A stretch of DNA of 64,000 nucleotides from Aspidapion aeneum (lineage: Eukaryota; Arthropoda; Insecta; Coleoptera; Brentidae): positions 61,294,366-61,358,365 of the forward strand of contig OY755038.1 in the NCBI GenBank assembly GCA_963576565.1, written 5' to 3'. Below, one piece after another: positions 30,734-42,800 of the stretch. The translations under genes and the position numbers were made by a program. The notes below the pieces were generated by a model that was given only the letters and a program-made list of their open reading frames with translations, was not told the origin of the DNA and did no database searches. Numbering within the stretch: the first letter of the stretch is position 1; each line of letters opens with the position of its first letter.

Positions 30734-31860
30734 ATGAGGCTTACACCGAAAGAGGTTCATGAGTACATGGACCCAAAAAACTCCCCTACTGTTTCAAAAA
30801 CCACTACCGCCACTTCCTCCTCTAACGTCAAATCCTACTCACTGGTAGCCTCACAACAATTGTTTCCCACTAGAGAACAAGCCATTCTGTTACCAGCGCT
30901 AAATATTGTAGCTTTGCAAGAGTATATCTTTGCAATCGGAGAAAAAATTGGACCAAAAAAACATAATCTTTTCGTCTCGAATCTCCAACAATCGAATATG
31001 CATCTACCTGTCAAACAAAGAGTTAGTTGATACAGTTATTCAGGATCAAAATTCAATAATAATTCATCAAGAGAATATCCAAGTTAGAAGACTTATAACA
31101 CTATCGCAGCGACTAATTTTGTCGAACGTATGTCCGATGATTCCTCATCATTTATTAAAAGAAAAACTTACCTCTCTTGGCTTTACACTAGTATCACCAA
31201 TAACATTCCTTAAAGTATAATCACATCCTAAGTTTCCGTCGCCAAGTGTTCATAACACCCACGAAAGATTTAACCATACCTAGTTCCATTAAGTTGATCA
31301 GGACCACCAATCATACCGAGCGTTTCTCTCCCAGGATGGAATGTCGTGTTTTAGATGAAAATCTCCAGGACATATTGCATCTCTACGTCCAAATTTGCCT
31401 CAAGAGCCTGCTCCAGAACTCTCGACAGCTACCCAAAATCTAGCTGAGACCGAATCCTCTCAATAAAATCCAGAAACCGGAAACATATCTGCAGCAGAAC
31501 CGCCAATAAATCAACAAAAGAGAAATTTCGTAGAGATTCGGACGCCACCTATTGAAAATTCGGAACGAATAACTCATTCTTTCTCAAAACCATCCTCCGA
31601 AAAACAATCTAAAAAGCAATGAAAACCAGTGACTCACTAAGCTCTGACTCGGCAGAAAATATTTTTTTACCTGCACAAAAATTTATAGAATCGCATAAGC
31701 CTAAATTTCCACTTGATTATGAAGAACTTAAGGACCTTTTTATTTTATTATACATCGATCGCCGGAACCAATTCCCATCACAATGGAATACACAAAAGAT
31801 CTTGAACTAAATCAAATGCTAAAAGACGTATACCTACAAGAAGCGCAAAAACTAAAATAA
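30734..31860 (+). pseudogene. I-type LINE ORF1 (Gag-like), broken
   Basis: ORF1 of I-superfamily LINEs encodes an RNA-binding protein. The ATG at 30734 opens a frame with a Ser/Thr-rich start. After a frame change near 30950 it continues with ISNNRICIYLSNKELVD, then ITLSQRLILSNVCPMIPHHL and a LGFTLVSPITFLK segment. After a further break comes ILSFRRQVFITPTKD. These segments in this order are characteristic of ORF1 in this LINE group. A CCHC knuckle is still traceable near 31340-31400 (CFR-stop-KSPGHIA...R): its second Cys codon has become TGA and its last Cys is CGT (Arg). At least three frameshifts and several stops. The C-terminal part (31619-31810) keeps DYEELKDLF. Confidence 0.7.
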
Positions 31861-31989
31861 CCAAACTTAGGAAAAGGATTGCCAATCACTTTGATTTGGG
31901 CGACGACGCACGCTGCCAGTGACGCGTCGCAGGAATCAAAGGCCGATTAAATCGCGCATTTAATTTATTTAGAACATACAAAATGCATA

Positions 31990-32845
31990 AAATAAATCAC
32001 GGAGTCATGGCTATTTTACTCACTTAGAAATGCTTCAAATTCTTATAACTGAAATAAATCCCACTATTATTTGTTTACAAGAAACGCATTTTAAACCTGG
32101 AAAAGAACACTGTCCAAGACACTATAATGGTTTTTTTCACAGTCGTCAAGATAAAGGAAAAGCTAGCGGTGGTGTTGCAATATATGTCCACAAATCAATT
32201 AAAGCTGAAAAAAATGTATTAAGGACTAATTTTGAAGCTATTTCAGTATCTGTGGAGCTTAAACTTACAACAGCAGTTTGTAACATGTACATACCACCTG
32301 ATAGAGATTTCACTGAGCAACACATAAATGACGTAGCTTCACAAGTGAACTCCCCACGTATAATAACAGGCGATTTCAACTCTCATCACATATCTTCGGG
32401 TTGTAAAACCACTAAACCTAACGGTAAAATCTTTCTACAGGCTATAGAATCCTCAAATTTAGTGCTACTAAATGACAGTACTCAGACTCGATTTAGCACA
32501 TATACTGGCGACTCCTCTGCTCTAGACCTTACGCTAAGCGACCCAACCACAGCAACATTTTTAAAATGGTATTTTCTGCCACACCTCTACCAAAGCGATC
32601 ATTTTCCAATTCAAATCACCAGCCTGAACGATTCCTATGAAGTACAGTCAACTGAAAATTGGGACCTGAAAAATGTCAACTGGGGCTTATATCAACAACT
32701 CATAGAACAGAGTCCTGAACCAAACCTTTTAGAAAATAATATTGATAAATTTCTAAAAAACATCAACAAAATAATTACTGGGTGTACTAATACCGCTATC
32801 GAAAAAATAACATATCCAAAAAACAGAAAATATGTTCCCTGGTAA
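31990..32845 (+). pseudogene. I-type LINE ORF2, endonuclease domain
   Basis: Apurinic-like endonuclease that nicks target DNA to prime reverse transcription. In the open frame from 32030, E18 (CLQETHF), D115/N117 (ITGDFNSHH) and D190-H191 (YQSDHFP) supply the catalytic set, with GGVAIYVH and NMYIPP between. The true ORF2 start lies a little upstream (NGYFTHLE from about 32009). The domain itself is free of stops, the best-preserved part of this LINE. It ends at PW-stop, where intact relatives continue. Confidence 0.8.
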
Positions 32846-33905
32846 AACAGCGACTGCGCCAATGCCATCCATGAGTGTAAAAATGCATTTAACAGATTTA
32901 AACGCCACCCAACCCAAGAAAACCAAATTTTGTTCAAAAAACTCAGGGCAAAGTCTCGTTTCATTGTAAAAAAAAGCAAAAAAGAGTCTTTTCAAAAGTA
33001 CGTCACAAGCCTAAATCCAAGTACCCCAAGTGCAGTAGTATGGTACAAAATTAGGAATATCGAAGGCAGAAGCAGTTATTTAAATATCCAAAAGTTGGTA
33101 TACGCAGGCCAAACTATCACACACAGTAAAAGTATTAGTGACGCTTTAGCACAAACTCACCATCTCAACTCCTCGAACAAAACCTTGAATCCACAATTAT
33201 TGAATTAACAATTGTCATTTAATGAAGGAGATACATCTTTAAACACTTCAATAACCATAACAGAATTTACAGAAACATTAAACAGTCTAAAAAATACAGC
33301 GTCAGGGCCAAATAACATATCAGCACAATTACTCATTAACCTCCCAGAAAGTTTCATGAAAGTTCTACTAACATTTTTCAAGGTATTCTGGACCCAGCAT
33401 ATTTTTCCCACCTTGTGGGCTAAGCAATAATAGTTCCTATTCTTAAAGAAGGAAAGCCTGAAATAAATCCAGAGTCCTATAGACCCATCTCTCTTACCTG
33501 TGTTATGTGCAAACGTTTTGAAAAGATTGTGAATCAACGATTATGCTGGTTTCTGGAGAAAAAAAAACCTAATAGATTCCCACCAAAGCGGTTTTCGCCA
33601 AAACAGATCGACCCAAGACAACATTGTCGAATTAGAATCAGAAATATAAGATGCTTTTGCCAATAACTAAAATTTAATAGCAATCTTTTTCGATATTAAG
33701 AGGGCATATGATACAGCATGGAGACGCAAAATTCTTCAGCAAATTAAAGACTGGAACATCCGTGGTAACATGGCGTTTTGTCTTCAAAACTTTTTACAAA
33801 ATAAAATATTTCAAGTAAAAGTAAACAATACTTATTCAGATAAAGTTACTCAAAAAAATGGAACACCTCAAGGGTCAGTCATAAGTAACTCTATTTCTAG
33901 AGGGA
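32846..33905 (+). pseudogene. I-type LINE ORF2, reverse transcriptase remnant
   Basis: Frame-broken continuation of ORF2. Recognisable in order are the pre-RT linker (32930-33208), 'LKNTASGPNNIS' near 33286, IVPILKEGKPEINPESYRPI at about 33431-33490 (RT motif 1), IAIFFDIKRAYDTAWR near 33680 (motif A) and NGTPQGSV near 33858 (motif B). The catalytic YADD motif is absent: the sequence jumps from motif B to RNase H within about 40 bases, so several hundred bases of palm and thumb are deleted. Stops and frame changes throughout. Confidence 0.75.
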
Positions 33906-34720
33906 TATAAGATGCATCGAAAAGCTTGGAGGGTGTTGGAGCAGTAGTTATTATAAAAGATACCGAAATTCTTAAATTCCAGCTGACAAAATCTACCAAT
34001 GTGTACACAGCAGAACTGAATACGATCTATCAGGCGTTAAAGTATATTGTTAACAGGCTTAATTTAGCTTTAATCTTGTCTGACTCTCTAAGTTCAAGTC
34101 AGTCAGTCGACTCACTCTACCCAAAACACCCTGTAGTCCAAATGATTAAAGATATACTTTTTGAGATACAAGAACTGTCATTAGAGGTCGTATTTATTTG
34201 GATCCCATCATATGTCGGTATCGCTGACGCTCCTTCTATCAATCAAATAGTGTGCAGTGATTTTAAACATTTATTAAATTCAAAGTGCTAAACATCTGGC
34301 AAGACCATTGGAACATGTCAAACTCTAAGTTACGTGAAATTAAACAATCAACCAAACCATGGTGGTTCTTGACCAAATCGCGAAAAGTGCAAGTTTATCT
34401 ATCTCGACTTAGAACAGGTCATACAAAATTAACACGCGAACACATTTTTTTTAAAATAAACCCCCCCCCCCTCCCGAATGTGCACAGTGTCGAGGAATTA
34501 TTACAATAAAGCATATACTAATCGATTGCGTAGCGTATATAAACGAAAGACAAAAACATAAAATATCTGGAACCATATGTGTTTTACTAAACAACAAAAT
34601 TGAAAATACAAACAGTGTGCTTGCCTTTTTAAAAGACTGTAAGTTATTACAATGTATATAAAATACCAAGATTATCTTATCATCGTGCGCTAATGACCCT
34701 TTGTGGCCGATGCGCTAGTT
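33906..34720 (+). pseudogene. I-type LINE ORF2, RNase H and C-terminal knuckle
   Basis: RNase H is what separates I-type LINEs from CR1/Jockey types. Seen here: DASKSLEGVGAVV (first Asp), VYTAELNTIYQAL (Glu), LILSDSLSS (second Asp) and VVFIWIPSYVGI. The final Asp region (usually GNExAD) is altered to ADAPSIN. After a frame change, 34285-34509 gives a 'LSRLRTGHTKLTREH' segment. Then, across more frame breaks, TIKHILIDCVAY shows the H and C of the terminal knuckle. A poly(C) run at 34461-34471 coincides with one break. The LINE 3' end is near 34720 (GTAATAAAATA). Confidence 0.75.
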
Positions 34721-34726
34721 TGTAAT

Positions 34727-35467
34727 AAAATACTCTGCCAATATATGGGCCCCTAAGCTCACACTAGGTACTATAGTTATAGTGTACCTGTGAGCTAATA
34801 TAACTAAAAACTGTAATATATGGTATTCAACTCCAGACTAAATTATCTCTCGTTTGATACCACACAAGCCATGTTTTGACTTAAACTCAAATTTTTGAAA
34901 CTTCCCCCCGCCCTTAAAAACACAAAAATTAAAATGTATTTTGTTTAACTCCAGACTCAATTACCTTTCGTTTGATATCACACATGTCATATTTTCAAGT
35001 AAACTCTAATTTTTGAAATTTACCCCCACCCTTTTTCTAACTAAAATTTATTTTTATTAACTCCACACTCAATTACCTTTCGTTTAATATCACACACGCC
35101 ATATTTTCACATAAACTGTAATTTTTGAAATCTACCCCCACCCTTTTACTTGGCTTGTGTTCGATGGATTTTGTTAATTTTTAAATGGGACCATCTCGTC
35201 ATAAGACCCAGGCTAGGTACCAAATTTCATTGAAATCGGGCAAGCGGTTTTTGAGTTATGCGCGTTGGTCGTTACAGACAGACAGACAGACATACAGACA
35301 GACATACAGACAGACAGACAGACAGACACCACAACAAAAAAGTTTCAAAATCATCTGAAACGCAAAGATATATAAAACATTTTGAAATCGGAGCAACTTT
35401 TTTTTTTCTCGAAAAAATTAGGATCACCATAGCTCACACTACTATAGTAGAGTATATGTGTAAGCTA
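34727..35467 (+). repeat. hairpin-ended repeat, copy 1
   Basis: Matches 48111-48630 on the opposite strand. Each end is a ~36-41 base hairpin with AGCTCACAC and complement: 34756-34796 and 35431-35466. The interior holds a block repeated three times here (34805-35150, ~110 bases per unit: AACTCCA...TTTCGTTTGAT...CCCCCACCCTTTT) but once in copy 2. It is followed by CCAAATTTCATTGAAATCGG, GGTTTTTGAGTTATGCGCG and a (CAGA)n run (35274-35328). No coding capacity. Homology extends about 30 bases beyond the left hairpin. Confidence 0.7.
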
Positions 35468-35856
35468 AAAACAAAAGGTTGCAAAAAAAATTGGATAAAA
35501 GTTTTTTATTTTTTACGTAGAATTAAAATCCTCAATCAGAAACAGCATATTCCATTTAATAAATCAACAACAACAAGGACCTCGAAAACAACATTATCCG
35601 AAAGAGCACATCTCACTACTACCTAAAGATTTTTTATTTAAAATGCTATAAAAATGTTTTCTTTTAAAATAATCGGCCTGTACATCAATTTTTTAGAATT
35701 TTTTTACAAAAATTACTTTATATTCCATTTAAATATTTCTTTTGGTTTTTGCCGGCTTTTTGGGTCTTCTCTCCAGATTCCCCCGAACATCCTTCTGGAT
35801 TCGCCACTGCCCGAGAGCACCCATGAGATTTTCATATAATATATAATATTATTATA
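35468..35856. other. no gene seen
   Basis: AT-rich DNA. An AATATATAATATTATTATAG stretch directly precedes the 209 bp repeat. Confidence 0.4.
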
Positions 35857-36065
35857 GTTCTGAAGCTTCCTTAGCAAGTGCCCACACAAAGTGACGGGCT
35901 AAACTTGTCGTATATTTTTAAGGACCCTCCGTTTACGCTCGTGTAACATTACGCCGAGATTTTTCCTGTAAAAAAAAGCAGGAGTACCAGGTTGCCCTAG
36001 CCGCAGTGAAAAAACTTCCTTTTACGGCAAGACTTTATGGCTGAAAGAACATTTTAAATTTTTGC
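35857..36065 (+). repeat. 209 bp direct repeat, left copy
   Basis: Nearly identical over 209 bases to 37640-37848; I find one difference (AAAGTGACGGG against AAAATGACGGG). It starts GTTCTGAAGCTTCC and ends AAATTTTTGC. It does not have TG...CA ends. Confidence 0.8.
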
Positions 36066-36125
36066 AGGGCTTCAAATGTGTTTTTTATTTAAAAGAAAAT
36101 TCACACTAATCTTCTTTTAATTGTT

Positions 36126-36545
36126 GTGGGAAAAGGGGGGCATAAAATTTCTTGTTTGTCTACACTAAAGTTGGTCCTAACTATGGCGCTGCTTATATCT
36201 CACAACCTAAAAAACGTAAATGATTTCGTCCAATTTAAAGGTTGTTCCGAATTAACGTATCTACAAGATATCAAAAAATTGACACAATCCATAGAGTCCC
36301 AGGATCCCATGTTAGCCGTGCGTTATCTTTTTAAATATAATGCCGGGCTAATATGGGACCATGGGGTTCCATGGAATGTGCTTGTTTTTTTATATATCTT
36401 AGAGGATATATTTCTGAACAAACTTTGTATTGCACAAAATTTTAAAGGTACATATTACGGTTTGCGAGATATAAGCATTGAAAGATGGATTTTTTGTGAC
36501 TTTTGTGATGTTTTTCTATTTAAAATTGTCAGAAATTCCCCGTAA
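36126..36545 (+). CDS. hypothetical open frame between 209 bp repeats
   Basis: Open for 139 codons from a GTG; the first ATG in frame is near 36183 (MALLISHNLKN), which leaves about 120 codons. The product has an acidic/polar middle (LTYLQDIKKLTQSIESQDPM) and a hydrophobic C-terminal half (WNVLVFLYILEDIF). I recognise no domain. It lies between the 209 bp repeats, in DNA otherwise full of stops, so it may be a chance opening or the remains of an element's gene. No neighbouring exon, TATA box or splice pattern supports it. Confidence 0.2.
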   Translation: MGKGGHKISCLSTLKLVLTMALLISHNLKNVNDFVQFKGCSELTYLQDIKKLTQSIESQDPMLAVRYLFKYNAGLIWDHGVPWNVLVFLYILEDIFLNKLCIAQNFKGTYYGLRDISIERWIFCDFCDVFLFKIVRNSP

Positions 36546-36559
36546 CTTAATTTTTTTTT

Positions 36560-37440
36560 AAACTTCTTTTTACCCGATTAGCCACGAAGACTTGTTTGAT
36601 TTTTTAATTCAGGGGTACTAAATTTCACGTTTGTTAGTATTTTCTGGCTTAAAAATTTCGCTGATTGACGCTCACGTCTGATGACGGGTAAAAACGCTAA
36701 TCAGCGTTGGTCTGACCTGAAACACAGGTTTCTTTTTCTTTGCAATCGATCTTTTCATTGATCGATATGCATAGCAGTTTATTTTCGCCTGCTCTTGTTC
36801 TAGTTTCTCTCGTATCTCGGTAGATGGCGCTTCTTGCGAGGGTTTTCTCACTATATACATAGGATTAGAGACAAAACGGTCTAATTAACTTCGCAAGAGT
36901 GTCACATTGACCAAGCAGTGTTCTGAGGAGTCCCATAAGGACGAAACAGTTAACTGTCATTACTTATTAGGTGTCCATTAGATCTTGAACCACGGTGAGG
37001 TTAAGCTTTCAAGCTACCCACGGAAAAATATGAGAGAAACAAAAATCTTCTTTTTACCCGATTAGCCACGAAAACTTGTTTGATTTTCAAATTCACGGAT
37101 ACTAATTTTAACTAATAACGCTCGCGTCTGATGGCGGGTAAAAAAGCTAATCAGTGTTGCCCTGGCGTGAAAGACAGAAGAGGTCACGGATGGTTTCTTT
37201 TTCTTTGCAATCGATCTTTTCATTGATCGATATGTATAGCAGTGTATTATCGCCTGCTCTTGTTCTAGTTTCTCTCGTGTCTCGGTAGATGGCGCTTCTT
37301 GCGAGGGTTTTCTCACTATATCTATAGGATATAGATTTTGGACCCCCGTGAGGTCAAGCTTTCAAGCTACCCACGGAAAAATATGAGAGAAACAAATAAC
37401 TTCTTTTTCCCCGATTAGCCGCGAAAACTTGTTTGATTTT
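36560..37440 (+). repeat. tandem repeat, ~484 and ~352 base units
   Basis: Units start CTTCTTTTTACCCGATTAGC at about 36564, 37048 and (partial) 37400. Each contains GCAATCGATCTTTTCATTGATCGATA, a CGCCTGCTCTTGTTCTAG block, GGTAGATGGCGCTTCTTGCG and CCACGGAAAAATATGAGAG. The second unit lacks a stretch that holds AACTTCGCAAGAGTG...GAACCACGG, hence the shorter period. That stretch, plus the unit start, recurs alone at 43680-43900. Open frames of 60-85 codons on the minus strand follow the repeat and are not genes. Confidence 0.75.
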
Positions 37441-37639
37441 TATTTTGAAATTTTGCGAGAAATAGTCGACTTTAGAATTTTTTCGACTGCTGAATCTATT
37501 TTGACCCAAAATAAAGATATTTGCAAGGTAAAACGGGTTATCCATACTTGCAAAATTTTACTCCTCTACACCGTGCTCCTGTCCACAATCACTGTTGCTA
37601 AGTCTGAAAATTTTTCTTTACTTTTCCATTATTTTTGCT

Positions 37640-37848
37640 GTTCTGAAGCTTCCTTAGCAAGTGCCCACACAAAATGACGGGCTAAACTTGTCGTATATTT
37701 TTAAGGACCCTCCGTTTACGCTCGTGTAACATTACGCCGAGATTTTTCCTGTAAAAAAAAGCAGGAGTACCAGGTTGCCCTAGCCGCAGTGAAAAAACTT
37801 CCTTTTACGGCAAGACTTTATGGCTGAAAGAACATTTTAAATTTTTGC
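37640..37848 (+). repeat. 209 bp direct repeat, right copy
   Basis: Second copy of the 35857-36065 repeat, 1,783 bases downstream. It is preceded by ATTTTTGCT, which resembles the repeat's own last bases (AATTTTTGC), as if copies once lay head to tail. Confidence 0.8.
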
Positions 37849-39045
37849 TCCTACTTATTATACCGTGTGATTCCCTAAAAATAAAACCAACAAATTCAAG
37901 AAAACAAAACGCTTGAACACCCGAAATTTGAATGGGAAAGGTTTGGTGTCAACCTTGTTGATAGATTTGTAGGTTTATCGACAATGCTGATATGATTTTG
38001 ATAATTGTTTTTGGTGTGCCTCAAGCATAAAATAAATTAAAAAATGTAATTTTAACCACGCATTTCAAAAACGAATTTGTTAAATTAAGTAGATCTAGTA
38101 GAGGTCCAACGATATATTTATAAAAAAAATTCTTTTAGGTATACAAACCCTGCCAAAAAAAAACCGCTTGAAAACTGTTAAATATTGACCAGATTTTACG
38201 AGATTTTATTGACTTGATGAGTATTATTAAATTCAAAACAACAATATATGCTATATGAAAACTGACGAGATCTGACTAGGATTTATAAATATTAATCCTG
38301 GCTGTTGACAACTCAAAAGAATTTAAGAGATCTTAAGTGGATACTGTATAAGATGAGGCATAAATAACTTTTAAGCAAGTTTTGGTAGGTTTGATCAGCA
38401 GGATATCTAAAAGATTTTATGAGACTGTACAAAAATTAAACAGGGATTTTACTATAAAAGATTCAGATTTCACCAAAAACCAGCATAGGTTTTGCCCATA
38501 TATAACAAGATTATATGACTATTCAACCAGTTGAATGGTGACCAGTTTTAAAGAGCTTTGTATCCAGTTTTAAGCAGTTTTGATTAGCCAATTTTTTTAT
38601 AAGTTTAAAAGATGTAACAAGAATTAAAGCGCAAAATAATGACTAGTTTTGGATTTTACAAGCAAATTTTTCTCTAAGAATTCAAAAGCTTTTATGAGTA
38701 GCTATTTTTTGGAAGATTTGATCAGCAAATTTTTTCTATGATATTTTAAAAGAGTTTAGTTAGTTTCCAATTTTTCTATAAGAATTTAATATTTTGCTGA
38801 CAAAAACTCGTAAAAGAAAATCTCATAGTATCTTCTGCGGAATATGAAACACCTCTTCCTGGTGTAATCTCATAAACTTTCAGCAGTATAGATATACATA
38901 CGTGACTTAGCAAGATTTGCTAGAGATTTGACGCGGATCATAAAACCAATTTGTTTCTGAAATATCGTCAATTTTCGACAGAAACGCGGTAACACGGATA
39001 TGCCCGTAATAATATGCTAACAAAAGTTCATGAGATAATTTTCTG
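37849..39045. other. no gene seen
   Basis: AT-rich DNA with loosely recurring short phrases such as TTTTAAGAGxTTT and GATTTTATGAGA between 38160 and 38880, possibly an old degenerate tandem array. No coding content. Confidence 0.35.
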
Positions 39046-39046
39046 C

Positions 39047-39175
<129 letters not shown>

Positions 39176-39264
39176 GGTGTTTCCTAAACATTCAAAAAAG
39201 TTCCTAGAAACATTTGTTGAAAAATGGTTCCTAAGGAGCTGCGCCCCTTTAAAAAGGACACCCT

Positions 39265-39854
39265 GAAGTTTTCGTCAATATTTTTTAAACTGGTCAAAAT
39301 TCATAAGATTTCATTAGAGAGTGGTATTTCATAATCCGCAGAAAATACCTACGAGATCTCATGAAATTTCACGAGTTTTTTTACGAGATTTGATGCGGCA
39401 TTTTTGGTACAAATATTATTTTAAGGTATATACAGACCAGATCTACGATTGAGATTCGGCGATGGTTACCGAATGTTCGCTGGCTCTCTGGAAGAAACAT
39501 CCTTATTGATTTTTAGCCATGTGCAAACATTCCATGCACTTAAAACGACGATCTTTAGTATTCGTAACCGTCACTTTTTTTAAGTTAACCAACACTTTAC
39601 AGGTTACGAGCGATCTAACAACAAACCAATGTTACCCTAATTCGGTAAACGGTCCAAACCAAAGAAAAAAATGCAAACAAACCCGCTCATTCGCCTTCGT
39701 TGACCTGATGGTATAATTGATGGCCAACGAAAGGAGATCTAACCTAACAACTGTGCACGCTCACCCTCTATCCTCTCTGTTTTTCTTTTATACATCACTT
39801 TTCCCTTTCCTGATTTCACCTCGAACCGCCAACATACCGATTTACGTAAGAGAA

Positions 39855-39890
<36 letters not shown>

Positions 39891-42800
39891 GGAGCGTGTG
39901 ACTGAGCGAAGGGTGGAGAGACTGAGCGACGGGTGAAGAGAGTACGGTCGCCCACCTTTTTACGTACTTTCTGGGCTGGATTATTAAGACGTCTTTAAAT
40001 ATCAAACTAGTTTTCTTGGTAAACCAGGCCCCCCCCGTATATACGCCACTGCCTCGTAGTTTTCCAGCTACAAGAGGATTTTGAAAAGTATCTATTTAGA
40101 GAGGTGGCCTATATTGGTATTTAATGACAATTATCAAATAATAACAATATTTAAAAATAAAGTAGTTAAAAGCTAAATAAATATAACCATAAATAAATGG
40201 ATCCATGACGGATCTGATACCTTCCTAGCTCATTAGCACACTCCACGTTATATCAACCTTGAAAACAGTTTTTTGTAAATATCTCCGAAATTAAAGCTCC
40301 TACGAACTTTTTGGTTATAACACAAATTGTTTGAATTACAAGAAGTTTTTTATATTGCAAGCATTTTCTTCTGTGGCGCCTTTTTTGCCAAAAAGAAGTT
40401 AATTGGTCAGAAATTTTTACATGTGGCGTTATTTTTTTCGTTTGATCCACAAAAATTTTCCACGACTCGATTTCTTTTGAAAAATAATTAATTTTCGTTA
40501 AATTTTCACCTGTGGCGCAATTTTCTTTCCAGTAGCTTTTTATAGGTGTGTTAAGCCATCTCACAGCCCCATCTGTACTGGTATTTTTCGCATTATCTAC
40601 GTAGGTAGTACGTTTTACGCCTAGGGCTCGGTTCGGTTTGTTCCCCCAAACTGGCTTGGCTAGTTACGCTCCTGAGTTGATTGGTGTGTGGAAAAGTATT
40701 AAAAATATTTTAGGAAAATCGTTATATGAAATCGAACATAAATAGTTGAAAACCTAAAGACTAGGCACATTTAATTTTAAGTCGAAAATGTTTTAACCAG
40801 AGCGTAAGTCTCCTTCAATGTTTCGTGCATTGTATTTTACTTACTGGATTTTTGCGGTTACTTTTACTTCAAAGGATTGAAAAGTATCATTTTAGTATCT
40901 CAAAAGAAGGACTAAAAGTATGCTTTTAATGTCCAAAGGACATAAACTAAATTCAAGTTCCTAGGATGCAGAAAAAACGAGTGCATGAAATGTTTGTTTA
41001 AAAATTAGAAGCAACAGTTTTTCCCTTTGCCTCAGGCAACCAAAAAGTTAGTCACTCCTCTGAATTTAGGTAAAATTTGTGGTCGTGTTACCAAAAAAAC
41101 ATTTTTAATAAGTATTATTTGAAGCCACTTCTATTAGGTACGTTTCAAAACCCATAAAGAACATAATACTTATTATAAGTGACTTTAATCTTTGCGAACT
41201 TTTTCTGAACCATAGCACATTTTAAAATAAATTTAGATAATTTCTGTGAAGGACCTTGACATTCCCCTTTTATGTGTATGCATACTCCACCAACTTTAAT
41301 CTAAAATCTTGTTAGGCAGATCTAATATTACGGGACCAAGAATCAACCTCTAATTAGTTTTAGAAGCTGGAGCGCCAATTATCGAACACACCCTAACCCA
41401 GTGTAACCGAATTTCTCCTATACTGGCAGAAAAGCTCTTCCCTAAACTGAAACAACGTATTTGACATAAGCCAATTATTATTAGCAATGGACCAATTGGT
41501 TATCCCTTCTCTTTCTTTATAACCGCAAAACATCCTCTACTTTCCCCGCGGCCCATATCTAATGGCGGTTTTACAACACACCCAATTTGAGTTGTTGTTT
41601 TTTGGCGCTTTTAAAATGAAAACCCCAATTGAAAAGACTGTTAAAAAATGAAAAAGGCATCTTTGATCGGGATCAATGCCGGATTGACGCCCGGGCCTGG
41701 CGGTAAACTTTACGGGGCGGAAATTAACTATCTCCGATAGTTCAGAGAAAATCCCTACGAGCAACTTTTGAAAAGTTAGAGATTGCTGAAAAAATATTTA
41801 AAAAATCTGCAAATAGTTGCACATTGTTTCTTTTTTTAAATTGAGTTGCTGCGGTTTGTCGGTTTGATTTAAAACCGCCATAATAACCCTGCTAAGAAGA
41901 TGTATTGGTTAACCAGGATGATGAAACACCTTTTGTCAGATTCTTCTTTCTAAAGGAAATGAAGAAATAAACAATTGTTTAATCGGCGCCGGCGTCGCCA
42001 AAAATTAGCTCAATCTCAAGTTACAAAAGATACTACCTTATTGTAATATATCAAAACTCAATTTTGAGGAGGTGTTCTTATTAACCCTAAGACGCAAATT
42101 TCATTACATATCCGTAAAAACTGTCACAACATTTATTTACAAGTCAATTCTGAAAAATCAAAATCAAAAAATAAAAGTTGCTGTATGTTAAAAAACCGCA
42201 ATTTTTTCGCTTCTAAAAAATTTTGCCCGCGTCCACGCTGGATTTGTTAGTTTCAGAATTACTGACATCTTTTTTTCAAAAAAATAACCTTCTTTATTTA
42301 ACGCCGGTCATAGGTTCAAATTATAGATTACCTACCTCTTTGTGACACACAATTAAGAAATTAAAAATATATATATTTCTTATGAATGCGTATATTGATG
42401 TAAATAAAATTTTTCTATTTTTATGCTTAACTAATAGTAATTAATAAATTTGCTAAATTAGGAAAGTAAAATATAATCATTTTTAAATAACCGATGAACT
42501 GTTGTTAAAAAATTAAAAAATAGCGAGAACCGATTTTGACGTAACTTAAAAAAAACTGTATTTTTTTAATTTAAAGTTTTTTTTTGTACGTGTTTTTGTT
42601 ACCGAGAGAGTAAACAAGATCAGTTTAATAAAGCAGTTTTGATATTTTGTATATATGTATTATTTTTGGCAAGCGATTTTCTACTAAGTGCGTGCTCTTA
42701 CCCGCCTTTTGATCAACCTTACCCAATTTTTTGTTTGCATTTCTCAATGACTTTGTAAATTTTTATTTTCCCGTTTTTTTTTTCGTGTTTTGTGTCTGTT

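Noticed and set aside
35857..37848. The 209 bp repeats as LTRs of a small retrotransposon
   Set aside because: No TG...CA ends, no flanking duplication, no polypurine tract or primer-binding site. Kept as direct repeats only.
41340..41470. Plus-strand phrase resembling a LINE C-terminal knuckle (EHTLTQCNR)
   Set aside because: Only one weak motif, no supporting RNase H or RT sequence upstream; likely chance.
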